NCBI GenBank assembly: GCA_039815365.1
Contig: JBCBZK010000027.1
Coordinates: forward strand, 1-32,072
Reading direction: 5' to 3'
Source of the DNA: CALBPI01 sp039815365
GTDB lineage: Bacteria; Pseudomonadota; Gammaproteobacteria; Steroidobacterales; Woeseiaceae
DNA length: 32,072 nt
Positions 1 through 8,890 of this stretch are shown piece after piece (the first letter of the stretch is position 1; each line of letters starts with the position of its first letter). Made by a program: the position numbers and the translations under genes. The notes below the pieces were generated by a model that made no database searches, had not been told where the DNA came from, and saw only the letters and a program-made list of their open reading frames with translations.

Positions 1-2259
1 GAACGAGACGACACCATCTACAGGCAACGACGCATCGATCTGAATCACGCGTGCTTCAAAACGCGCCTTTCGTAGCGCGCTCACAACCGCATCGGCGTTG
101 CCATCGCAAATCGCCACAATCGAACCGCCACCACCCGAACCGGTGAGCTTCGCCCCTAGGGCACCGGCCTCGCGCGCAATTTGCACCATGTTTTCCAACA
201 CCGGGTGGCTCACGCCTAACGCATTGAGTAAGCCCTGACAAATATTCAGGCTGTCGCCCAGCGCGCGCAAGTCGCCGTCTGCCATCGCCTGCATACAATG
301 CTCGACCTGCATATCAATGCTATCGAACAGATCTTCAAACGGAGCAGGCATGCGTTCGCGACGTTCTTTAACGCGAGCAACCAGCGAGGACGTCACACCT
401 TTCACGCCACTAAACGCAATCACTAATTGCAACGGCGCACCGATACGAATATCGCGCCAACGTTGTTCCGCTGCTGGCGAGAACAGCAATGGCGCAGCAA
501 AAGTCGCCAGCGTGTTGTCCACGCCAGACGGTGTTCCATGCGCAAGTTTCTCGCATTCGAACGCGAGCTCGTTGATACGCTCAGGCGTGAGCTTAACGCC
601 ACTCATACGTGCGATTGCGCGAATCAACACAACCGCAAGCGCTGCCGAGCCGCCCAAACCGGCAGCAAACGGAATCTGGCACGACACGGCGATATGCCCT
701 TTCGGCATGCTGACGTCGAGCAACGACAAAATGGTACTGGTGAGCATACCTAGCGGACTGCGACGGTCGGCGTCGTCGCGCGCATCAAAACCAAGTTGCC
801 AATCATCGACGGTGATCGACAGCGGCAATTGACTGTCGAAAATTTCTGCTCGTAAAGCACGCGGAATCGGCAAACCAACGGCACGTCGGCCGTACACTAC
901 AGCATGTTCGCCCGCCAAAATAATCTTCGCCGCACTGCTGACTTCGCCTAGCAAGGTCTTCGGCGCCTGAGCTGGCGTCTTGCGACGCAACGCTTCGATA
1001 ATCTCTCGCGCGCGCCATGTTTTGACGACACCTTCTGAAACCATGTCAGCAACAACACGATCCACCTCCGCGTCGTTCGCACCCGCTTGCACAGCGACGC
1101 TGCGGGCGTGTAGCGCCATGTGTCCGCGCTGAATGCCATCAGTTGCCAGTGCCTTAATCGCGGAAAAATTCTGTGCAAGACCAACAGCCGTTACGATTTC
1201 ATCAAGCTCGCGCGCACGCTCAACACCAGCGATTCGCAGGCTCAATTGAGCGACTGGATTGACGCGCACGGAACCGCCGACGATGCCAAGCTTGATAGGC
1301 AGCGTCATCTCGCCGAGTAGATCGCCGGCGTCAGTCGCGCTCCAACGGGTCAGCGAACGGTACTGACCATCGCGCGCTGCGTACGCGTGCGCACTTGCCT
1401 CTACCGCACGCCAGTCATTGCCGGTCGCGACAACGACCGCATCAATGCCGTTCATGACGCCTTTGTTGTGCGTCGTTGCGCGGTGCGGATCCAATTCGGC
1501 AAACTCATTCGCCGCGATAATACCGTCGCGCACGCGTGCCGCTTTGGCCAGGTCTTTGTCCAACGACTTGAGTGGTACACGCATTTTCGCCGTGACCAAC
1601 GCACGGTCTGCAAGGTTCGACAGAATTTTCAGATGGGCTGTTGCTGACGCAATACTTGCGACCATCGGCGCGATTTGTTCACAGATCGTGTTGATCAGAT
1701 TGGCACCCATCGCATCGCAGGTGTCGATCAGCAAATGGACAACAATCATATGGCTGCCATCGCGGCGCACGTGAGAATGCTGTTCGACGCCGCGCACACC
1801 ACCGCCACGCGCGGTCAGATTCGGATGTACGGCGTTCGCAGCATCTTTAATGCGATCCTCAGCTTGCTGAAGTGCGCTCAACGACTGCTCGACATCTGTC
1901 ACGTCGAGCAGTTGGATCTGTCCGATCATGAGCGCCGGTTCTGCATGCACTTCGAAACCGCCGCCAGCGCGTGCGATTTTGGCGGCCGATGACAACGCCG
2001 CAACAATCGACGGCTCCTCTACAACCATCGGCACGAGGCGATCGACACCATTAATTCTAAAGTTCAGCGCTAACGCGAACGGCAAGCCGGCAACGCCGAT
2101 GACGTTTTCTATCAAGTGTTCCGCGACATGGCGCTCCAACGTGACGTCACCGCTGCTCAGCGCGGCAAAGTCATGTGAGGACACAACCCCTGCCTCGTGC
2201 AACGCCCCGAGGCGCTCACTCAATGCCAACCGATAGAACCCGGAAAATACAGATGTCAC
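1..2259 (-). CDS. HMG-CoA reductase (class II) – mevalonate kinase fusion, 3' end cut by window edge
   Basis: The reading frame is open from a GTG at 2259 to the window edge (753 codons), so it is C-terminally partial. Residues 1 to about 427 are a class II HMG-CoA reductase, which reduces HMG-CoA to mevalonate. The family's catalytic residues are visible as Glu82 (in VEEPS), Lys266 (HNKG), Asp282 (GNDW) and His380 (GHMALH), each one position below the Pseudomonas mevalonii numbering as I remember it. After a linker of about 15 residues rich in Pro/Ala/Lys, residues from about 443 are a GHMP-type mevalonate kinase: KIILAGEHAVVYG at 445-457, GLGGSAA at 534-540 and KLTGSGGGGS at 704-713. I translated 841-1140 codon by codon and found no stop or frame change at the junction. 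GAGGA lies 9 nt before the GTG. The gene follows the phosphomevalonate kinase gene by 14 nt. The fusion would join two consecutive cytosolic steps in one chain. Domain calls are firm; that the protein stays fused in the cell is inferred. Confidence 0.93.
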   Translation of the reverse strand, partial: MTSVFSGFYRLALSERLGALHEAGVVSSHDFAALSSGDVTLERHVAEHLIENVIGVAGLPFALALNFRINGVDRLVPMVVEEPSIVAALSSAAKIARAGGGFEVHAEPALMIGQIQLLDVTDVEQSLSALQQAEDRIKDAANAVHPNLTARGGGVRGVEQHSHVRRDGSHMIVVHLLIDTCDAMGANLINTICEQIAPMVASIASATAHLKILSNLADRALVTAKMRVPLKSLDKDLAKAARVRDGIIAANEFAELDPHRATTHNKGVMNGIDAVVVATGNDWRAVEASAHAYAARDGQYRSLTRWSATDAGDLLGEMTLPIKLGIVGGSVRVNPVAQLSLRIAGVERARELDEIVTAVGLAQNFSAIKALATDGIQRGHMALHARSVAVQAGANDAEVDRVVADMVSEGVVKTWRAREIIEALRRKTPAQAPKTLLGEVSSAAKIILAGEHAVVYGRRAVGLPIPRALRAEIFDSQLPLSITVDDWQLGFDARDDADRRSPLGMLTSTILSLLDVSMPKGHIAVSCQIPFAAGLGGSAALAVVLIRAIARMSGVKLTPERINELAFECEKLAHGTPSGVDNTLATFAAPLLFSPAAEQRWRDIRIGAPLQLVIAFSGVKGVTSSLVARVKERRERMPAPFEDLFDSIDMQVEHCMQAMADGDLRALGDSLNICQGLLNALGVSHPVLENMVQIAREAGALGAKLTGSGGGGSIVAICDGNADAVVSALRKARFEARVIQIDASLPVDGVVSF

Positions 2260-2273
2260 GTCAAGTCTTCCTC

Positions 2274-3275
2274 TTAAACACTACGCAACGTCGGCGCGTT
2301 GTTCGTCAAGCCCATGTCTGGCAAATCAAAACCCAGCTTGCCAGCCTCGGCAGCAAAGGCATCCAGCGCCGACGCGGATGCCGACAACGCGACACCAAAA
2401 TCACCACCGCCCGCGCCGCACGGTTTGTAGACCACACCGCATTGCTCCGCTACTGGCAACAGCTGGGCGTGACCACCGTCAGTGTAATCAAGCCCTGCGA
2501 GAGAATCGATCTGCAGCATCGTCGTCGTAAATGCCGACAGCGCGGATAACACGCCATTCACATCGCCACTGCGCCAGGCAGTCGCGACTTGCGCCGCATC
2601 GGCAGCAAGTGTGTCGACAGGTTGTGTGCCACGTGCGTCATCAAGCCAGTGTTGAAAGCGCGTTACGCGATCAATGGTCGACGCCGCGTTCGCCGCGCTC
2701 ACAGGCAACGCATGTAAACCTTCCGGCCAACGAACCGCTCGGTATTTCACCGCGTCGCTTGTGCGCTCAAACTGCACGCAACCACCGAGAGCGATCGCGT
2801 AAACATCAGCGCCACTGCCCAATCCACCCTGGAACGCATGGTGCGCCGCTTCGATGCGATGCAGCGCATCGGCATGACCGGATGCGCCTGCCAATACAGT
2901 GCCAGTCGCCACCGCGACCGCAGCACTCGACCCCAAGCCGAGCTTGCGGTCGGCCGCGTAGAAAGCGCTCGAATCAATCGTCAACGCGAGCGGCGCCACC
3001 GGCGGGAACGCGCACAGCAACGCACCGAGCATGTCACGCGCCCGGCTCGTCGCACCCGATGCCCATTCAACGCGGCCCTCTATCATTCGGTAGCCATCGG
3101 TAAACGACTCGGGCCCTGTCACTGTGACAACGTATTCGTCAGCTGGAACAGCCGACGCATCGCAATACCGATCAACACAGGTGACGATAGCCGGCGCGCC
3201 GCCCAGCACTGCATATTCGCCACTGATCAAGAGTTTTCCGGGAACTCGGATGGCCACTGGCCGCAAACTACCCAT
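2274..3275 (-). CDS. phosphomevalonate kinase (GHMP family)
   Basis: This 333-residue GHMP kinase phosphorylates mevalonate 5-phosphate to the diphosphate. The N-terminal strand-loop RVPGKLLISGEYAVLGG (10-26), the ATP-binding loop KLGLGSSAAVA (111-121) and the C-terminal KPCGAGGGDFG (284-294) match the phosphomevalonate kinase branch better than mevalonate kinase. The frame extends upstream to 3485, but that part reads antisense-like inside the decarboxylase gene, and the GHMP fold begins just after the ATG at 3275. That ATG overlaps the end of the decarboxylase gene by 8 nt, so translational coupling is likely. The 14-nt gap to the reductase-kinase fusion holds only a ribosome binding site. 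It could be a paralogous GHMP kinase, but the neighbours favour this step. Confidence 0.88.
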   Translation of the reverse strand: MGSLRPVAIRVPGKLLISGEYAVLGGAPAIVTCVDRYCDASAVPADEYVVTVTGPESFTDGYRMIEGRVEWASGATSRARDMLGALLCAFPPVAPLALTIDSSAFYAADRKLGLGSSAAVAVATGTVLAGASGHADALHRIEAAHHAFQGGLGSGADVYAIALGGCVQFERTSDAVKYRAVRWPEGLHALPVSAANAASTIDRVTRFQHWLDDARGTQPVDTLAADAAQVATAWRSGDVNGVLSALSAFTTTMLQIDSLAGLDYTDGGHAQLLPVAEQCGVVYKPCGAGGGDFGVALSASASALDAFAAEAGKLGFDLPDMGLTNNAPTLRSV

Positions 3276-4263
3276 TGCTATCCACCACCATCGCACCGCC
3301 ACCCAGCGGTGCGTCAAGAATGTCTTGCACGCCGGCGATATCGGCCAGCGCGTCCCGCACAATATCTGCCGCGTCGGGCGCGCATACCGCTTTGATCTGC
3401 GGACCGGCATCGATCGTAAAGAACACCGGTGTGCCTGCCGCGCGCAACGCACGGATACGATGCATGCACTCGATGGTCGCGGCATTCCAATACAGTAACG
3501 GTGGGTTCGCTGCCTGCATGACTGCGTGCATTTTCAAACAACTGTGCTCGCTGACTGCGGCCAGCGCATCAAAATCACCGGACGTGATCGCCGACTCTGC
3601 GGTGGCCAGGTCTTGCTCATGAGAGGCGACCCACTGCGCGTAATACGGCGACGTATCGCGTGTATGTTGCATGCCTTGCGTTGAGCCCACGCTCTTGCGA
3701 GCAGTGCTGGTCACACCGATGACAACATGCAGTGGCATTGCTGTTGCGGATAGCTCGCGCAAAGCGATCGGCGTGGTCGCATCGCCCGTCGTATCGAGAC
3801 GCACAAACCCCCCAAACAACGAACGTGCTGCAGAGCCTGACCCACGACCGGCGAGTACGGCCATCTGATGGCGTGTCAAACCAAGATCGAATAGGGCGTT
3901 TAGCGCAACCGTCAACGCCGCAAATCCGGATGCCGATGAGGCAAGGCCGGCCGCCGTCGGAAAATTGTTGGCGGTATCGATCGATAACGGCACACGCCCA
4001 TGCGGCAACGCAGCATCGACAAATGCAAAGCTGCGCGTGCCCATAGCCGGCTCCTCGGCGCCATTGAGGACGAAACGATCCTCACGGATCTCCGGCCCAC
4101 AGCGCAGCGTGGTGGACGTTGTCAGACCCGCCAGTGTCACAGACAATGAACCTACGGCAGGCGTATTGGTCGCTGTGTCCGCCTTACCCCAATACTTGAC
4201 CAGTGCAATGTTGGGTTGCGCCAGCGCGCTCGCAACGCGATTTTTGTTGTTTTGATCTGTCAA
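3268..4263 (-). CDS. mvaD: diphosphomevalonate decarboxylase
   Basis: This 331-residue enzyme carries out the ATP-dependent decarboxylation of mevalonate diphosphate to isopentenyl diphosphate in the cytosol. Family motifs seen are NIALVKYWGK (18-27), the nucleotide loop NNFPTAAGLASSASG (99-113), GSGSAARSLFGGFV (141-154) and TIDAGPQIK (283-291), whose Asp285 is the expected catalytic base. Length matches bacterial family members (about 320-340). It is the first gene of the minus-strand mevalonate operon, and its last 8 nt overlap the phosphomevalonate kinase start. It is divergent from ispA across 61 bp, which must hold both promoters. No HMG-CoA synthase or IPP isomerase gene is visible in the window; they may lie to the left. 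Confidence 0.95.
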   Translation of the reverse strand: MTDQNNKNRVASALAQPNIALVKYWGKADTATNTPAVGSLSVTLAGLTTSTTLRCGPEIREDRFVLNGAEEPAMGTRSFAFVDAALPHGRVPLSIDTANNFPTAAGLASSASGFAALTVALNALFDLGLTRHQMAVLAGRGSGSAARSLFGGFVRLDTTGDATTPIALRELSATAMPLHVVIGVTSTARKSVGSTQGMQHTRDTSPYYAQWVASHEQDLATAESAITSGDFDALAAVSEHSCLKMHAVMQAANPPLLYWNAATIECMHRIRALRAAGTPVFFTIDAGPQIKAVCAPDAADIVRDALADIAGVQDILDAPLGGGAMVVDSNG

Positions 4264-4324
4264 ATAGCGTCCAGCACGCGCAAAATAACGCGTCCCTTTT
4301 TAACGTTCGGGAATCCCACGTACC

Positions 4325-5215
4325 GTGTCATTCGAATCTGCCATACCACAGTATATCGCTCGCGTAGATGCCGCGCTTGAGTCAAAGCTCCCGGCGCGTT
4401 CTGTCGTGCCACATCGACTGCACGAAGCCATGCATTACGCAACGCTCAACGGCGGCAAACGGATACGACCACTGCTCGTCTACGCGACCGGAGAGGTGCT
4501 GGGTATCGATGCTGCGCTATTGGACGCACCTGCTGTTGCGGTGGAGCTCATCCACGCATTTTCGCTCGTTCACGACGACCTGCCTGCGATGGATGATGAT
4601 GATCTACGGCGCGGACGTCCGACGGTTCATCGACAATTCGACGAAGCGACGGCCATTCTTGCCGCCGACGCATTACAACCGCTCGCTTTCGAGGTGTTGG
4701 CGGGCGGCGCTGTCGATAACACGCAGGCACAGGCGCAGCTCGAAATGGTGCGCATTCTGGCTCGCGCGTGCGGCTCATTGGGAATGACGGGAGGCCAGGC
4801 GATCGACATCGAGTCGGAAGGCCAGCAGATCAGCGCAGCTTTGCTGCAACAGATGTTTGAACAAAAAACCGGGGCGCTTATCGAAGCGTCGGTGCAAATG
4901 GCCGCAGCATTGGCGACAGATCTTGCGCTGGACCAGCGTGAGGCGCTGTTTGATTTCGCACACAGCCTTGGACTGGCCTTCCAGATTCGCGACGACATCC
5001 TCGATATCGAGGGCGACACCGAGACGATCGGCAAACCGGCCGGCTCGGATATTGCCAACGACAAAGCCACGTGGCCCGCGGTGCACGGTCTGGATGCAGC
5101 AAAAGCGCACTGCGAGTCGCTGTATCAAAAGGGCATCGACCAACTCGCATGCTTTGCGGATCGTCAGGAACCGTTGGCCGTACTCGCGCGTCGCATCGTC
5201 TGGCGCAAGGATTGA
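4325..5215 (+). CDS. ispA: farnesyl diphosphate synthase (short-chain polyprenyl synthase)
   Basis: This 296-residue enzyme, close to the 299 of E. coli IspA, condenses DMAPP and IPP to GPP and then FPP. The first aspartate-rich motif DDLPAMDDDD is at 84-93 and the second, DDILD, at 223-227. Phe79, five residues before the first Asp, is the bulky residue expected to stop chain growth near C15. The start is GTG at 4325; the next codons align with the family N-terminus, although no strong Shine-Dalgarno is visible. In many gammaproteobacteria ispA sits beside xseB and dxs. Here it is divergent from the mevalonate operon, which fits a mevalonate-fed isoprenoid supply. dinB follows after 7 nt. 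Confidence 0.94.
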   Translation: MSFESAIPQYIARVDAALESKLPARSVVPHRLHEAMHYATLNGGKRIRPLLVYATGEVLGIDAALLDAPAVAVELIHAFSLVHDDLPAMDDDDLRRGRPTVHRQFDEATAILAADALQPLAFEVLAGGAVDNTQAQAQLEMVRILARACGSLGMTGGQAIDIESEGQQISAALLQQMFEQKTGALIEASVQMAAALATDLALDQREALFDFAHSLGLAFQIRDDILDIEGDTETIGKPAGSDIANDKATWPAVHGLDAAKAHCESLYQKGIDQLACFADRQEPLAVLARRIVWRKD

Positions 5216-5222
5216 CGTCGAC

Positions 5223-6398
5223 GTGTCGCGCAGCATTCTGCATGTCGATATGGATGCGTTTTACGCCAGTGTCGAGCAACGTGATGCACCAGAGTTAAGA
5301 GGCAAGCCGGTCATCGTAGGCGGCAGTGGTGGGCGCGGTGTCGTTGCTGCAGCAAGCTATGAGTCCCGACGATTCGGCGTGCGCTCAGCAATGCCGGTAC
5401 GAGATGCGTTGCGACGCTGCCCGGACGCCATTTGCGTCAAACCACGGCTGGATCACTACCGAGCAGTATCGAAACAGATATTCGCGATTTTTCGCAGCAT
5501 TACACCCGAAGTTGAAGGCTTGTCATTGGATGAAGCCTTCCTCGACGTGACACACAGCCATGATCTGTTTGGTGATGCGATCACCATCGCGCGTCAGATC
5601 AAGGACGACATTTTCGCGACGACTGCGTTGCGCGCGTCGGTCGGTGTCGCCGCCAACAAACTGGTCGCCAAAGTCGCGTCGGACCTCGACAAACCCGATG
5701 GATTAACCGTCGTGCGCGCTGGCGAAGAGCAAGCGCGTCTTGCACCGCTACCGGTGCGCGTGTTGCCCGGTATTGGCCCACGGGCCGGAGAAAAACTGGC
5801 CGAAGCAGGTATTCAAACGGTCGGTGACTTACAAGATGCACCGGACGCTGTGCTTGCACGAATTTTCGGCAAGTATGCGGTTCGCGTGCGCCAACGCGCG
5901 TGTGGCATCGACCAGCGACCCGTGGTCCCCGAGCGCGACGATAAGTCGATCAGCGCAGAAACCACCTTTGACACGGATAGTGATGATCTGCAGCACTTGT
6001 TCCGGATTATCGGCGAGCTGTCAGACCGCACAGCGACGCGCTTACGAAACAAACAGCTCACTGCTGGTGTCGTACAGGTAAAGATACGCCGTAGCGACTT
6101 TACGACGTACACCCGGCAGACCAAGCTGCAGCCTCCCACGAACAGCACCAAGGTCCTCAACGATGAAGCGCGCGGGTTACTGGCGGAGTGGCTGGGCGAC
6201 AATCCGGGCCAGAAGGTGCGCCTGCTGGGGGTCGGCGGCAACCAACTCGGACGGGACCAACAGCTTGATTTGTTTGGAAATGATAGCGAAGGGGATGGTA
6301 AGACGATGGACCGCACCGTCGATGCTGTTCGTGAGCGCTTCGAAGAATTGGGTCTGTCTGCACTGCAACCTGCCAGCAGATTGACCAAAGACGACTAA
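5223..6398 (+). CDS. dinB: DNA polymerase IV (Y-family translesion polymerase)
   Basis: This 391-residue error-prone polymerase copies past lesions. The palm motif HVDMDAFYASVEQ (7-19) and the catalytic pair in SLDEAFLDVT are present, followed by the helix-hairpin-helix VLPGIGPRAGEKLAEAG and the little-finger domain. QLDLF at about 347-351 is a classical beta-clamp-binding motif. It lies some 40 residues before the C-terminus, whereas in E. coli the clamp motif is terminal. The frame is open further upstream inside ispA, but homology begins at the GTG at 5223, with AAGGA 11 nt before it and 7 nt after the ispA stop. It is probably cotranscribed with ispA. I see no convincing LexA box in front of it. 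Confidence 0.94.
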   Translation: MSRSILHVDMDAFYASVEQRDAPELRGKPVIVGGSGGRGVVAAASYESRRFGVRSAMPVRDALRRCPDAICVKPRLDHYRAVSKQIFAIFRSITPEVEGLSLDEAFLDVTHSHDLFGDAITIARQIKDDIFATTALRASVGVAANKLVAKVASDLDKPDGLTVVRAGEEQARLAPLPVRVLPGIGPRAGEKLAEAGIQTVGDLQDAPDAVLARIFGKYAVRVRQRACGIDQRPVVPERDDKSISAETTFDTDSDDLQHLFRIIGELSDRTATRLRNKQLTAGVVQVKIRRSDFTTYTRQTKLQPPTNSTKVLNDEARGLLAEWLGDNPGQKVRLLGVGGNQLGRDQQLDLFGNDSEGDGKTMDRTVDAVRERFEELGLSALQPASRLTKDD

Positions 6399-6436
6399 TT
6401 TCGCCCTTGTGGCGCGGGCAGGTAAACTGATGCGCT

Positions 6437-8137
6437 ATGTACCTTGAGTTTTTTGGCCTGCACGAAAGGCCGTTCACGATCACACCCGATCCGCGTTACC
6501 TGTTCATGAGCGAACGGCACGCCGAGGCGCTCGCGCATTTGATCTATGGCGTGACGGAAAGCGACGGCTTTATCGTGCTCACCGGCGAAGTCGGCACAGG
6601 CAAGACGACGTTAGTGCGCAGCCTGTTGCAAAAAATGCCAGAGGCCGCTGATGTTGCGCTGATCCTGAATCCACAGCTCACCGCGATCGAGTTTCTGCGT
6701 GCGATTATTCAGGAACTCGATATCACCCCACCTGACGACACATCAAGCGCACGTGCGCTGACCGAGACCCTTAACACGTACTTGTTGGACGCGCACACAC
6801 GCGGGCGCCGCACGATTGCCGTGGTCGACGAGGCGCAGAATCTATCCGCCGAAGTCCTTGAGCAAATCCGCCTGCTGACCAACCTGGAAACCACGCGCGA
6901 CAAATTGCTGCAGATCGTGTTAATCGGGCAACCTGAGCTGCGAGAACTGCTGGCACGTAATGACTTAAGGCAGCTATCGCAACGCGTGACCGCACGCTAC
7001 CACTTGCTGCCGCTGAACGTCGCCGAGGCGAGCCAGTATCTTGATCACCGGCTTGCCGTCGCCGGCGCACTGCAGCCGATTCTGTCGGCCGGCGCGAAGA
7101 AACGCATTCACTCATTGGCGCATGGCATCCCGCGACTGATGAATCTGATCAGCGATCGTGCGTTGCTCGGTGCGTGGAGCCGCGAGCAAAAAAACGTCGA
7201 CAAGAAAATGGTCGATGACGCTGCTGAAGAGGTCTTCGGCAAACCCATGGTGAAACGTATGAAAGCCAAGCCATGGCCTCAGTGGCTTGCCGCCGGGGTT
7301 GCCGCTGCGTTGGTTATTGCAACCGTATTGGTCAGCCGGCAGTTTTTTTCAGCGCAACAGACCACGACCGAGGTTGTACAAGCTCGCATTGTCGAGACAC
7401 CAATTGCGAGCACAGCTGCGCCCGCGACGCAGCCAGCACAAAGCGCACAGCAAACCACCGTAGCGACTCTGCCGATCGAACGCGCAGCAACGCCGTCGCT
7501 AAACGACTGGCTGGTGCGGCACCGCGATCGTACGGGTACCACTGACAGTTTCGCCACGTTGTTTGAACAATGGAATCTGCGTTTTGACCCTTTGCTCGGC
7601 AATGGCTGCGAACAAGCACGAACCCAGCAGCTGCGTTGCGTTGCCGACAGCGGTGCGCTCGCGGGTCTGTTGCTGTTCGACCGACCCGCCATCATGACCT
7701 TGCGCGACCTGAATGGCGAGGCGCACCAGGTAGTCATGACAGCGTTTGCCGATGACAACGTGACCTTGGAAATAGCGGATGCGGCGATCACGCTGCCAGC
7801 ATCCCAGTTGGGTCCGCTGTGGTTTGGGGAATACCTATTGTTATGGCGCCCACCAAACGGTCGCGTGGTCTCCCTCGCACCCGGCGCTGACGATCGTAAT
7901 GTGCGCTGGCTGCGGCAAAGCCTGACTGCGATTCTCGGGCGTGATATTCCGCCAGCAGACTCAACACGCTATGACGACGAATTAGCGCGCTATGTGCGCG
8001 ATTACCAGCGCGGCAAACGTCTGACGGTTGACGGCGTCGTCGGCCAACGCACGCAGATGATGATCAATGCAGATCTGGGCCTAGCCAACATGCCGCGCCT
8101 AAAGACCGAAGACGCGGCGCTCGCCGCTACGCGATGA
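6437..8137 (+). CDS. gspA: GspA/ExeA-type AAA+ ATPase with peptidoglycan-binding domain
   Basis: This 566-residue inner-membrane ATPase is the ExeA/GspA type, which with GspB helps insert the type II secretion secretin through the peptidoglycan. Walker A GEVGTGKT is at 50-57 and Walker B AVVDEAQ at 128-134. A single membrane segment lies near 282-300. A periplasmic Ala/Thr-rich stretch follows, and the C-terminal peptidoglycan-binding-like domain (about 485-555) includes VDGVVGQRTQMMI. The opening MYLEFFGLHERPFTITPDP is typical of the family. gspB follows after 16 nt. No other type II secretion gene is in the window, so the main gsp cluster must be elsewhere. Confidence 0.92.
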   Translation: MYLEFFGLHERPFTITPDPRYLFMSERHAEALAHLIYGVTESDGFIVLTGEVGTGKTTLVRSLLQKMPEAADVALILNPQLTAIEFLRAIIQELDITPPDDTSSARALTETLNTYLLDAHTRGRRTIAVVDEAQNLSAEVLEQIRLLTNLETTRDKLLQIVLIGQPELRELLARNDLRQLSQRVTARYHLLPLNVAEASQYLDHRLAVAGALQPILSAGAKKRIHSLAHGIPRLMNLISDRALLGAWSREQKNVDKKMVDDAAEEVFGKPMVKRMKAKPWPQWLAAGVAAALVIATVLVSRQFFSAQQTTTEVVQARIVETPIASTAAPATQPAQSAQQTTVATLPIERAATPSLNDWLVRHRDRTGTTDSFATLFEQWNLRFDPLLGNGCEQARTQQLRCVADSGALAGLLLFDRPAIMTLRDLNGEAHQVVMTAFADDNVTLEIADAAITLPASQLGPLWFGEYLLLWRPPNGRVVSLAPGADDRNVRWLRQSLTAILGRDIPPADSTRYDDELARYVRDYQRGKRLTVDGVVGQRTQMMINADLGLANMPRLKTEDAALAATR

Positions 8138-8153
8138 CCGGCGGGAGCAACGC

Positions 8154-8855
8154 ATGTCACTGATACTCGACGCACTCAGAAAGTCTGATGTAGAGCACGC
8201 GCGCCAAAAAGCACCGGGAATTGCCACAGCGCCAGCGCCGTCAGATCAAAAGCCAAGATCGCTCTGGTGGTATGCGGTACCGGCATTGTTGCTCGTGAAC
8301 GCAGCGTTTCTGGCCTGGCTTGCGTTCAGTGCGAACGACAGTACGCCGTCAACGAAGGCAGCGCCTGATGTCGTCGCTGTGCCCGTGAGCACAGCGCGTG
8401 ACGCCTCGTCGCAGACCAACGCCGCGCCTGCTCGGGACATTCCTATCGCCGCCGAACCAATCATTCCGTCGCGCAAAGCGAACGTACGCTCTTTACTAGA
8501 CGAAACTGCGACGCTCGATGACCCTGCGCGCAATGCGGCGATTGATGTATCGGTTGCATCCGCTACACCGCAAACGACGAACACCATCACAAACGCAGGT
8601 GCTGTGACAGACGATCCGGGGTTGGCGCTACCCACCCTTAACGAGTTGCGCGCCGACGGCAGCGTGTCACTACCGGATTTGAGCATTGCGCTGCACGTCT
8701 ACAACGCATCGCCGGATTCACGGTTTGCGTTCATTGGCGGGCGGAAAGTCAGCGAAGGCGGCCGCCTGCAAAGCGGGCCTTCGGTGGTCGAGATCACGCC
8801 ATACGGTGTAATCTTGGATTATGAGGGTCGGCGCTTTTTGTTACCGCGTGAGTAA
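8154..8855 (+). CDS. gspB: GspB/ExeB-type general secretion protein B
   Basis: This 233-residue bitopic membrane protein is the partner of GspA. The N-terminus MSLILDALRKSDVEHAR is the hallmark of this family. One membrane segment lies at about 38-58, followed by a long low-complexity Ala/Thr/Ser periplasmic linker. A compact C-terminal domain (about 165-233) includes LHVYNASPDSRFAFIGGR and ends FLLPRE. It follows gspA by 16 nt with GGCGGGAG just upstream of the ATG. The assignment rests on the N-terminal signature, the C-terminal domain and the neighbour. Confidence 0.88.
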   Translation: MSLILDALRKSDVEHARQKAPGIATAPAPSDQKPRSLWWYAVPALLLVNAAFLAWLAFSANDSTPSTKAAPDVVAVPVSTARDASSQTNAAPARDIPIAAEPIIPSRKANVRSLLDETATLDDPARNAAIDVSVASATPQTTNTITNAGAVTDDPGLALPTLNELRADGSVSLPDLSIALHVYNASPDSRFAFIGGRKVSEGGRLQSGPSVVEITPYGVILDYEGRRFLLPRE

Positions 8856-8890
8856 TGCGGTCGGCGCAGATCGGTCTGGCGGGGAACTCT

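Noticed and set aside
841..1140. Reductase and mevalonate kinase as two adjacent genes
   Set aside because: Codon-by-codon reading shows the same frame without a stop and no ribosome binding site with a start at the junction.
317..4255. Long plus-strand open frames across the mevalonate region
   Set aside because: They lie antisense to genes with full family motifs and show low-complexity Arg/Ser/Ala-rich translations without recognisable domains.
4857..5222. An N-terminal extension of DNA polymerase IV into ispA
   Set aside because: The extension is the shadow frame of ispA; Y-family homology begins at the GTG at 5223, which has its own ribosome binding site.
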